This document shows positions 1 to 5,651 of a DNA stretch of 6,443 nt, piece after piece (position 1 is the first letter of the stretch; every line of letters begins with the position of its first letter). The notes under the pieces are model-generated. The model had not been told where the DNA came from. It saw nothing but the letters and a program-made list of their open reading frames with translations, and ran no database searches. The DNA is from JBKDZL01 sp047971145 (GTDB lineage Bacteria > Bacillota_I > Bacilli_A > Erysipelotrichales > Erysipelotrichaceae). A program made the position numbers and the translations under genes. Where the stretch lies: contig JBKDZL010000066.1 in assembly GCA_047971145.1 (NCBI GenBank), positions 1 to 6,443 of the forward strand, given 5' to 3'.

Positions 1-809
1 CCATCAGCATGTGTTCGCCCGTATGTCAATGGTCCTGGTCTTACCTCAGAATCGGCTTTTATTAAAAAACCTCCAAAATATGGAATATCAGAACAAAAGT
101 CAGTTATTGATTTTTCCCACAATTCAAATACATCTTTATTCAAGGGATCACTTCTATTAAGCTCACCAAGCGTTAAGGGGGATGCGAAGTTTAATGAGAT
201 CATAATTTTAATATCATATAAATCAAATATTTCCTTTATTTTTTTCACAATATTTCTTCTACTAGTTAATAATGTTGTTGCAAGTTCTTCTGCATTTACA
301 TTATTAATTACAACATAGTTCATTTTCATAGAATTTAATATTCTAGCATACTGTCTCAATTTTTTCTCAGAAATTATTAAATCTCCATTTTTATTAAAAA
401 TTGACTTTCCTGAGTATCCTCTTTCAACTGTACCATCAAGATTATCCCAATGATTTATCATACGTAGTTCTTTAAATGGAACGTATTTACAATTTTTCAA
501 ACTACTTGTTTGAATCATTTCCAATAAATCATTTAGTCCATATAAGAATCCTAATTTACTATTAGCATGCAATTCAACCTGTACATCAACTTTAATTTCA
601 TATTCGCCTTCACTAGATAGTAATTCATTTTCAATTAACTTTAGCTTCACATTTGACCCTGTACTAAATTCAATTTTTTCTTCCATTATATTACTCAAAT
701 CTTCTAGTAATATTTCTTGATTATAGTTAGTACAATTTTCAATAGGTAACAATCTTTCTTTTATCTTACTTATCTGTATCTTTGTATAACTCATCCACAA
801 TTCATTCAT
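1..809 (-). CDS. aguA: GH67 alpha-glucuronidase, N-terminal 269 residues (3' end outside window)
   Basis: This enzyme hydrolyses the alpha-1,2 bond joining (4-O-methyl)-D-glucuronic acid to the end xylose of small xylo-oligosaccharides. The reading frame is open from the ATG at 809 to the left edge. Family hallmarks seen are RMINHWDNLDG (116-126) followed by ERGYSGKSIF (129-138), YARILNS (154-160), VINNVNA (167-173), SLNFASP (205-211) and GGFLIKADSE (246-255) followed by RPGPLTYGRTHAD (257-269). Glu255 lies where the family's general acid sits (Glu285 in the Geobacillus enzyme, from memory). The catalytic base residues would lie beyond the edge. Residues 1-100 form the weakly conserved N-terminal domain, ending in the LYGLNDLLEMIQT segment (89-101). 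There is no signal peptide, so the enzyme should be cytoplasmic and need imported substrate. The ATG overlaps the uxuB stop by 8 bases and has AAGGA five bases upstream. The domain before the catalytic barrel looks about 30 residues shorter than in Geobacillus. The family call is very secure, while completeness of the gene cannot be judged. Confidence 0.95.
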   Translation of the reverse strand, partial: MNELWMSYTKIQISKIKERLLPIENCTNYNQEILLEDLSNIMEEKIEFSTGSNVKLKLIENELLSSEGEYEIKVDVQVELHANSKLGFLYGLNDLLEMIQTSSLKNCKYVPFKELRMINHWDNLDGTVERGYSGKSIFNKNGDLIISEKKLRQYARILNSMKMNYVVINNVNAEELATTLLTSRRNIVKKIKEIFDLYDIKIMISLNFASPLTLGELNRSDPLNKDVFELWEKSITDFCSDIPYFGGFLIKADSEVRPGPLTYGRTHAD

Positions 810-2337
810 AGTATTCCTTGCCTTTTACTTGTTTTATTAATTCACGAACTTTTCCATTACTCATTAAAAGTTCATAATATTTTTCTTCTATTTTTTCTCC
901 CATTATGCTATAAATGTCAAAGTCAAACACTTCATTCAATAAAGGCTTTATATCTGGCTTATCACCTATTTTTGCATTTTCTATTAAAGGATATTTACCT
1001 AATATAGGGTCTGGACTTCTATCTATAAGATTATTTAAATCATCCCGTCCATTTAAATACCTGATCCATAAAGCAATTACTAATGGAATTACTTCTAATT
1101 CATTAACATCTAAATCTTCACTTTTTACATATGATTTAATTGTCTCTCCAAATCTGACATTAAGCTTTAATGAGGTGTCCTTTGCTATTCGTTGTGGCGT
1201 ATCACCAATATTTTCATTAGTTAATCGTACATTGATAACATTATCTATAAACTTTTTGGGATTGATTATCAAATCTTTTTCTACAACTTTCAAACCTTCA
1301 TCATATCCTAATATTGAAATAATTTTTTTTAATTCTTTATCTTTCATCTCATCTGATATATTACTGTAATTCAATAAACATCCCAAAATTGCAAGAGTAG
1401 TATGTAAAGGGTTTAAACACGCAGATACCTTCATTTTTTCGATTGCATTTACTTGATTATACGATGTGATATATACACCTGCTTTTTCAAACTGTGGTCT
1501 ACCATTGACAAAATTATCTTCAACAACTAAATATTCTGTTTCTTCAGAATTTACAAAGGGAGCTATGTAGGTTTGTTTAGAGGTTTTTAATATTTCCATT
1601 CCTTCAAAACCTTTTTTTTCTAATTCAAGAGCCACTCTTTTGCTTGGCTGTGGTGTTATTTTATCTATCATACTAATTGGGAATGCAACCCTAGTTTTTA
1701 TATACTCTATAAAATTATATTCTACAATGTTTATTTCATACAACCTTGTTGCTACTTTCATAATATTTTTTTTCAACAGCTCACCATTTTTTGTACAGTT
1801 ATCCAAACTTAGCATAGTTATTGGTGCCTGATTGTTTTTATAGCGTTGGTATAATAGTTTTGTTATTATAACCATTACATTATTCTCCGCTTCAATATTA
1901 TCTTCTGTTATCAAATAACCTTTTTCAGTTATTGTTAAACTTATGATTTGAAGATTTTCTTGTAGAAAATACTTCTTAATTTTTTCAAGGTCTTTACTTA
2001 ATTTTAATCCCTTGCATATACTTGCTTGTACATGATGAGTAATATCTCCATTTGACCTCAGTGTTGAAGAAACTGCCATCCCTTCAAATTTGTCATATAC
2101 TTTATCAATTATTTCTTCATCAAATCCCTCAATTGCAATAATTCCTTTTGTTGCCAAATTTTGATCCAACAATGAATCACAGATTTCTCCTATATAGCTT
2201 CTGAAAATATTCCCAGCTCCAAAGTGTAACCAATTAGGACATGCTATTGTTTCATTTGTAACTTTTTCTACATCGTACTTTGGAAGTTTAAAATTAGAAT
2301 GTTCTTTCAGATCACTAATATTTCTCGTTAACCTCAT
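802..2337 (-). CDS. uxuB: Mannitol dehydrogenase-family oxidoreductase, probable D-fructuronate reductase (mannonate oxidoreductase)
   Basis: The predicted role is the cytoplasmic, NAD(H)-dependent interconversion of D-fructuronate and D-mannonate, the step before UxuA. Numbered from the longer GTG form (514 aa), the Rossmann nucleotide loop is HFGAGNIFR (41-49). Further family motifs are SLTITEKGY (136-144), LSLDNCTKNG (179-188) and FPISMIDKITPQP (222-234), and the substrate-side motif is MKVSACLNPLH (305-315). Lys306, Asn312 and His315 are the likely catalytic set. The length fits the long-chain mannitol dehydrogenase family. I chose the ATG at 2337 (511 aa). It follows the uxuA stop after one base and has AAAGTGAG four bases upstream. 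The GTG at 2346 would overlap uxuA by 8 bases and lacks a visible ribosome site. The family is certain. The substrate is inferred from the uxuA and aguA neighbours; tagaturonate, mannitol or another polyol would also fit the fold. Confidence 0.88.
   Translation of the reverse strand: MRLTRNISDLKEHSNFKLPKYDVEKVTNETIACPNWLHFGAGNIFRSYIGEICDSLLDQNLATKGIIAIEGFDEEIIDKVYDKFEGMAVSSTLRSNGDITHHVQASICKGLKLSKDLEKIKKYFLQENLQIISLTITEKGYLITEDNIEAENNVMVIITKLLYQRYKNNQAPITMLSLDNCTKNGELLKKNIMKVATRLYEINIVEYNFIEYIKTRVAFPISMIDKITPQPSKRVALELEKKGFEGMEILKTSKQTYIAPFVNSEETEYLVVEDNFVNGRPQFEKAGVYITSYNQVNAIEKMKVSACLNPLHTTLAILGCLLNYSNISDEMKDKELKKIISILGYDEGLKVVEKDLIINPKKFIDNVINVRLTNENIGDTPQRIAKDTSLKLNVRFGETIKSYVKSEDLDVNELEVIPLVIALWIRYLNGRDDLNNLIDRSPDPILGKYPLIENAKIGDKPDIKPLLNEVFDFDIYSIMGEKIEEKYYELLMSNGKVRELIKQVKGKEYYE
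815..819 (-). promoter_or_regulatory. Shine-Dalgarno site of aguA, inside the uxuB coding end
   Basis: AAGGA lies five bases before the ATG at 809, within the last codons of uxuB. The start and the uxuB stop overlap as ATGAATGA, so translation of the glucuronidase is probably coupled to uxuB. Confidence 0.65.
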
Positions 2338-2338
2338 T

Positions 2339-3403
2339 TTACTCACTTTCTAAAGCATCAATAATACCATTAAAGTACATTATTCCAAGGGCACGATCAT
2401 ATAACCCATAACCAGGCCTACAAAAATTTTCTTCCCCCCATATATGTCTTCCATGATCTGGCCTTATATAATATTGATAGTCTTTTTGATAATATTTTTT
2501 TATTATGTTTGTAATATCAACATCTCCATCAGACGTATAATGCGACACTTCTATAAAGTCTCCATTAGAAAAACGTTTTATATTTCTAATATGTGTAAAA
2601 TAAATACGCTTATGAAAATCATCTATTATTTTTAATAAATCATTTTCTGATGTTGATCCCAATGAGCCTGTGCACAACGTTAGCCCATTATACTCCTCCG
2701 GTATTTTCGTTAATAATTTATTTATATTTTCGTACGAATTTATAATCCGAGGCAATCCAAATACAGAAAATGGTGGGTCGTCAGGGTGAATTGCCATTTT
2801 TATATTGCATGCTTTACAAATAGGACCAATTTTTTGTAAAAAGTAAATTAAATTATTAAATAATTTTTCATCTGTTACATCTTCATATTTTGTAAAAAGT
2901 TTTTCTATTTCATTTAATCTTTCTGGTTCCCAACCTGGCATAGTGTATCCATTTCCGCCTTTTAGTATTAAATCAATCACCTCTTGATAATTTCTTGTAA
3001 CTTTATTTTTCTCATAAAACAAAGCGTTTGACCCGTCAGGTAATTCTCTAAACAAATCTGTTCTAATCCAATCAAAAACAGGCATAAAATTGTAACAAAT
3101 AACCTTTACCCCAACTTTTGATAGTTTTTCTATTGTATCTATATATATATCTATGTAATGATCTCTTTCAATTCCTCCTGTTTTTATTTCATCGTGAATA
3201 TTAACACTTTCAACAACATCACAATTAAAACCATAGTTCTTTATTAAAGTTGCAACTTTATCTATTTCCTCACTTTGCCATGAATCTCCCGCCTTTTTAT
3301 TGTGTAGTGACCAAACAATTCCACTTATATTTGGAATTTGTTTAATATCAGCTAATGTAATACTATCATTATCTTCTCCATACCATCTCCAAGTAATTTT
3401 CAT
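2339..3403 (-). CDS. uxuA: D-mannonate dehydratase UxuA (354 aa, complete)
   Basis: The enzyme dehydrates D-mannonate to 2-keto-3-deoxy-D-gluconate in the cytoplasm, the last specific step of glucuronate breakdown before KDG kinase and aldolase. The protein has the usual family length and recognisable motifs along its whole length. These are the MKITWRWYGEDND start, VICYNFMPVFDWIRTDL (101-117), MAIHPDDPP (203-211) followed by FGLPRI (215-220), LCTGSLGS (243-250), FTHIRNIKRF (269-278), EVSHYTSDGDVD (285-296), RPDHGRHIWGE (314-324) and GYGLYDRALG (331-340). His206, Cys244, His271 and Asp316 fall where the Mn2+ ligands of the Streptococcus suis enzyme lie (from memory). AGGAG sits four bases before the ATG and overlaps the stop of the upstream RDD gene, so the two are probably translationally coupled. 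The one-base gap to uxuB makes the two enzymes a tight pair. I see no missing key residue. Confidence 0.97.
   Translation of the reverse strand: MKITWRWYGEDNDSITLADIKQIPNISGIVWSLHNKKAGDSWQSEEIDKVATLIKNYGFNCDVVESVNIHDEIKTGGIERDHYIDIYIDTIEKLSKVGVKVICYNFMPVFDWIRTDLFRELPDGSNALFYEKNKVTRNYQEVIDLILKGGNGYTMPGWEPERLNEIEKLFTKYEDVTDEKLFNNLIYFLQKIGPICKACNIKMAIHPDDPPFSVFGLPRIINSYENINKLLTKIPEEYNGLTLCTGSLGSTSENDLLKIIDDFHKRIYFTHIRNIKRFSNGDFIEVSHYTSDGDVDITNIIKKYYQKDYQYYIRPDHGRHIWGEENFCRPGYGLYDRALGIMYFNGIIDALESE
2342..2349 (-). promoter_or_regulatory. Weak Shine-Dalgarno site deciding the uxuB start
   Basis: AAAGTGAG lies within the last codons of uxuA, four bases before the ATG at 2337. The spacing matches the sites of uxuA and the second permease. 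The alternative GTG at 2346 lies inside this element and has no site of its own. Confidence 0.45.
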
Positions 3404-3407
3404 TTTT

Positions 3408-3412
3408 CTCCT
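3408..3412 (-). promoter_or_regulatory. Shine-Dalgarno site of uxuA
   Basis: AGGAG lies four bases before the ATG at 3403 and overlaps the TAG stop of the RDD gene (3413-3411), the same arrangement as between the two permease genes. Confidence 0.68.
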
Positions 3413-3863
3413 AAAAATATATATTCTTACGAATTATTTCATTGTTTTTTTTCATATTCCAAATATCTTTATTCATAACAAGTAATAAAATATATGAAAA
3501 AAAGATAAAAATGAGACTTATATACATTAACATTATCAAATACAAACCAATAATTCCAAATTTTATCATTAAGAATGGATAAATAGCCGCAATGGCTGTT
3601 TGTAGATAAAATATCATAGTTGGTGGATACATCCATATTTTCTGTAAAGCCGTTAAATTATTGTTACTATCTTCCAACAAAAGAACTATTCTTCCTATTC
3701 CATTTTGTTTACCAAAAACATAGTATATAACAGCTCCACTAATTATTGAGGCAATAAAAGGTCCATAAAAGTATAAACTTGGTAACATTCCTAAAATGGT
3801 GGCATATAATGCCACTATTACTAAAACATCAATTAATGCTGAAATCATTCTACGTGCAAGCAT
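3411..3863 (-). CDS. RDD-family small integral membrane protein, function unknown
   Basis: This is a 150-residue hydrophobic protein (153 from the alternative GTG at 3872; numbering below uses that form). The first segment ARRMISALIDVLVIVAL (6-22) matches the RDD pattern, with Arg8 seven residues before Asp15 in the first membrane helix. The middle GIGRIVLLLEDSNNNLTAL (58-76) resembles the family's loop with a conserved G-x-x-x-G-K-R type start and a short D-x-N/G turn. NKDIWNM (134-140) near the end could supply the second Asp (Asp136). About four membrane spans are visible, near 11-30, 34-53, 86-105 and 108-132. The ATG at 3863 is preferred because AGGTGG lies five bases upstream; the GTG at 3872 abuts the permease stop with a poorly spaced site. 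Its position between transporter permeases and uxuA suggests a helper role in uptake or in the membrane, but nothing in the sequence shows a substrate. RDD proteins have been linked to ion transport in some bacteria. The family call is likely; the function is unknown. Confidence 0.8.
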   Translation of the reverse strand: MLARRMISALIDVLVIVALYATILGMLPSLYFYGPFIASIISGAVIYYVFGKQNGIGRIVLLLEDSNNNLTALQKIWMYPPTMIFYLQTAIAAIYPFLMIKFGIIGLYLIMLMYISLIFIFFSYILLLVMNKDIWNMKKNNEIIRKNIYF

Positions 3864-3868
3864 TTGAA

Positions 3869-3874
3869 CCACCT
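3869..3874 (-). promoter_or_regulatory. Shine-Dalgarno site deciding the RDD gene start
   Basis: AGGTGG is five bases before the ATG at 3863 and overlaps the permease stop codon TAG. This favours the ATG over the GTG at 3872, which lies inside the site itself. Confidence 0.6.
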
Positions 3875-4718
3875 ATCCTTTAATACTACCCGATGCTATA
3901 CCTTCCACAAAGTATTTTTGAGCCATAAAGAATACAATGATAGACGGTAACAATGAAATTAAGGACATTGCAAAGACTAAATTATATTGAACAGAACTAT
4001 CCGCATCAATAATAAGTTTCAATGCTAATGTTACTGGAAACTTTGAAGCCGTTGATATATATATTAACGGTCCTTGGAAATCAGCCATCCCCCATACAAA
4101 TGTCAATAGTATCATAGTGACTACAGTTGGTTTGATAATAGGTACAAGAACCTTAGTTAACGTTGTAAAAGAATTACAGCCATCTAATATTGCGGCCTCA
4201 TCTAGTGTTTTAGGTATTGTTCTAAAGAATTGAATTAACATGAATATTAAGAACGAGTTAGTTGCAAAAAATGAGGGAACTATTAATGGTACAAAGCTAT
4301 CTGTAAAGCCAAGGTTACTCCACAAAATAAATAATGGAATTGTAAATAATGATATCGGTATTATTAGTGTCGCTATCACCAATGAGAACACTAGCTTTTT
4401 TCCTTTAAAGTCAAAACGAGCAATTGCGTAGGCTGTTGGGACTGATGAAATTACTGTACCAATAATTTGCCCACCAACCATGATGAAACTATTTTTAAAA
4501 TACGTTGTCATTGTGTACTGACTTCCTGTATCCCATGCTTCCTTTAATACATCGAAAAAGTTGGTTGTTGGGTCTTGTGGCCATAAGGATAATGAAGTGA
4601 ATATTTCTTGATTTGATTTCACGGTTCCAGTAATCATAAAAAGTAATGGATATATTAATAATATTCCTACAGTTACTAGAATTCCATATCTTAAAAATTT
4701 TGATATTTTCTTTTTCAT
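3873..4718 (-). CDS. ABC sugar transporter permease, MalG/UgpE type (281 aa)
   Basis: This is the second membrane subunit of a CUT1-family oligosaccharide importer. A first membrane helix spans about 10-32. The cytoplasmic EAA loop that docks onto the ATPase is clear: DEAAILDGCNSFTTL (173-187) followed by KVLVPIIKP (189-197). The C-terminus KYFVEGIASGSIKG (268-281) is the classic ending of MalG-type permeases. The TAYAIARFDFKGKK segment (95-108) and the GPLIY motif (216-220) also fit. About six membrane spans are expected and visible. The ATG has AAGGAG four bases upstream, overlapping the stop of the preceding permease gene, whose end lies 8 bases away. From memory it resembles the YesQ-type permeases used for uronic-acid-containing pectin fragments, but substrate cannot be read from a permease. 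With aguA, uxuA and uxuB downstream, aldouronic acids are the best guess. Confidence 0.93.
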   Translation of the reverse strand: MKKKISKFLRYGILVTVGILLIYPLLFMITGTVKSNQEIFTSLSLWPQDPTTNFFDVLKEAWDTGSQYTMTTYFKNSFIMVGGQIIGTVISSVPTAYAIARFDFKGKKLVFSLVIATLIIPISLFTIPLFILWSNLGFTDSFVPLIVPSFFATNSFLIFMLIQFFRTIPKTLDEAAILDGCNSFTTLTKVLVPIIKPTVVTMILLTFVWGMADFQGPLIYISTASKFPVTLALKLIIDADSSVQYNLVFAMSLISLLPSIIVFFMAQKYFVEGIASGSIKG

Positions 4719-4722
4719 TTTT

Positions 4723-4728
4723 CTCCTT
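4723..4728 (-). promoter_or_regulatory. Shine-Dalgarno site of the second permease gene
   Basis: AAGGAG lies four bases before the ATG at 4718 and shares bases with the TAA stop of the first permease gene, so ribosomes ending there are well placed to restart. This supports coupled synthesis of the two permease subunits. Confidence 0.7.
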
Positions 4729-5593
4729 AATCCGAATAAAACACATGTTTAGCTGAAAATTTAAATACTATTGTTGTAAAAAATAATATTATCACAACTA
4801 ATATCATTGAGAGTGCACATGCATATCCAAAATTGTGATATGTAAAAGCCTCTTGGTAAATAAACATATTTAAAAAATATGTATGATACTGTGGTCCCCC
4901 TTCGGTAATGATGAAGGGGGAATTAAACTCTTGAAATGCACCAATTAGTGCCATTATTCCATTGAATAGAATAACAGGTGAAATAACAGGTATTGTCACT
5001 TTAAGAAAAGTGTTAATTTGAGATGATCCATCTAAGGTTGCTGCTTCATATAGCTCCTGAGGAACACCTTGTAATGCTGCTAAGAAAATCAGCATCATTG
5101 ATCCAAATTGCCAAAATCTTAACAACGATAATATAAATAATGATGTATTTGGATCTGTAAACCATGGAATTGCCTCAAAGCCAAATGACATAACTAGTGA
5201 ATTAATTGGCCCATCAAAACTAAATAACGTTTGCCATAAAATTGCAACCGCTACACTCGTACCAAGTAGCGATGGAATATAATATATTGTTCTAAATAAC
5301 TTGACACCTTTTAGCTTAAAATTAAGTATATATGCAATAAATAGCCCAAAGATAAGAGCTAATGGTACTGTAAAAAATACATACTTAAATGTTGAACTCA
5401 ATGATAGCCAAAATTTATCATCATGTGTAAATAATGTTATATAATTCTTAAAACCTATCCATGTTGCATCACCAATCAGTGATTTTTCAGTAAAACTGTA
5501 GTAAAAAGTTAATATCATCGGATATACTTTGAATACCGTTATTCCTATAAACCATGGTAATAAATAAATGTATGGAGTTCTTTTCTTATACAT
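4727..5593 (-). CDS. ABC sugar transporter permease, MalF/UgpA type (288 aa)
   Basis: This is the first membrane subunit of the same CUT1-family importer. The start MYKKRTPYIYLLPWFIG is typical of this class, with the first helix from about 8 to 30. KLFRTIYYIPSLL (98-110) is a standard family segment. The EAA loop is ELYEAATLDGSSQ (180-192) followed by FLKVTIPVISPVILFN (196-211). FNSPFIITEGGP (223-234) corresponds to the usual T-x-G-G-P region before the last helix. The protein ends in KFSAKHVFYSD. Length is normal for the family, with about six spans. The ATG has a strong AAAGGAAGG site five bases upstream. It follows the binding-protein gene by 58 bases that hold a strong hairpin, so its expression may be lower than that of the binding protein. 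It resembles YesP-type permeases from memory. Substrate is inferred only from the neighbouring enzymes. Confidence 0.93.
   Translation of the reverse strand: MYKKRTPYIYLLPWFIGITVFKVYPMILTFYYSFTEKSLIGDATWIGFKNYITLFTHDDKFWLSLSSTFKYVFFTVPLALIFGLFIAYILNFKLKGVKLFRTIYYIPSLLGTSVAVAILWQTLFSFDGPINSLVMSFGFEAIPWFTDPNTSLFILSLLRFWQFGSMMLIFLAALQGVPQELYEAATLDGSSQINTFLKVTIPVISPVILFNGIMALIGAFQEFNSPFIITEGGPQYHTYFLNMFIYQEAFTYHNFGYACALSMILVVIILFFTTIVFKFSAKHVFYSD
4864..4882 (-). repeat. AT-rich inverted repeat inside the first permease gene
   Basis: ACATATTT and AAATATGT form a perfect 8-base inverted repeat around a three-base spacer. It lies 12 bases downstream, in the sense of transcription, of the GC-rich inverted repeat. 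In sequence this AT-rich such a repeat may well be chance. Confidence 0.3.
4895..4921 (-). repeat. GC-rich inverted repeat inside the first permease gene
   Basis: A perfect 9-base inverted repeat (arms 4895-4903 and 4913-4921) contains CCCCC on one side and GGGGG on the other, separated by 9 bases. On the transcript it would be a stable hairpin in an otherwise AT-rich gene. It encodes the segment around FIITEGGP, so part of its composition follows from conserved Pro and Gly codons. A functional role is not shown. Confidence 0.5.
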
Positions 5594-5598
5594 TTTCG

Positions 5599-5607
5599 CC
5601 TTCCTTT
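5599..5607 (-). promoter_or_regulatory. Shine-Dalgarno site of the first permease gene
   Basis: AAAGGAAGG lies five bases before the ATG at 5593. It is the longest purine-rich site in the window and sits directly after the intergenic hairpin, so folding of the hairpin could influence its accessibility. Confidence 0.7.
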
Positions 5608-5609
5608 AC

Positions 5610-5643
5610 AGAAAAGTAACAATTAGTCAATTGTCACTTTTCT
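5610..5643 (-). promoter_or_regulatory. Strong intergenic RNA hairpin between binding-protein and permease genes
   Basis: On the transcribed strand this forms a 15-base-pair stem (5643-5629 with 5624-5610) closed by the four-base loop GACU. All pairs are Watson-Crick except one G-U. The arm begins AGAAAAGUGACAAUU. On the opposite strand the same position is an A-C mismatch, which favours a role in the minus-strand transcript. It starts 8 bases after the binding-protein stop and ends 2 bases before the permease Shine-Dalgarno site. There is no run of U after the stem, so full termination is unlikely. A 3'-end mRNA stabiliser or partial attenuator, giving more binding protein than permease, is the likely role. 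Confidence 0.72.
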
Positions 5644-5651
5644 CTTTAATA

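Noticed and set aside
914..1369. Plus-strand open frame of 151 codons
   Set aside because: It lies wholly opposite uxuB, has no ribosome site that stands out and no recognisable motif; it is the antisense shadow of a conserved gene.
1640..1831. Small plus-strand membrane-like open frame
   Set aside because: It is antisense to conserved uxuB motifs; hydrophobic translations are expected opposite AT-rich coding sequence.
3133..3156. TA-rich run inside uxuA as a repeat or origin element
   Set aside because: It encodes the Ile/Tyr/Asp-rich segment of a conserved enzyme and is too short and irregular to call a repeat.
4495..4746. Minus-strand 83-codon open frame across the junction of the two permease genes
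   Set aside because: It overlaps well-conserved permease sequence in another frame and its translation is low-complexity, Ile- and Asn-rich; no sign of a frameshift product.
5610..5643. Rho-independent terminator at the hairpin
   Set aside because: No U run follows the stem; the next bases are GTAAAGGAAGG, the permease ribosome site. A stabiliser or partial attenuator fits better.
5594..5651. Promoter or cre-like operator in the only sizeable gap
   Set aside because: Most of the 58 bases are taken up by the hairpin and the ribosome site; no convincing -35/-10 pair or catabolite-repression box is visible.
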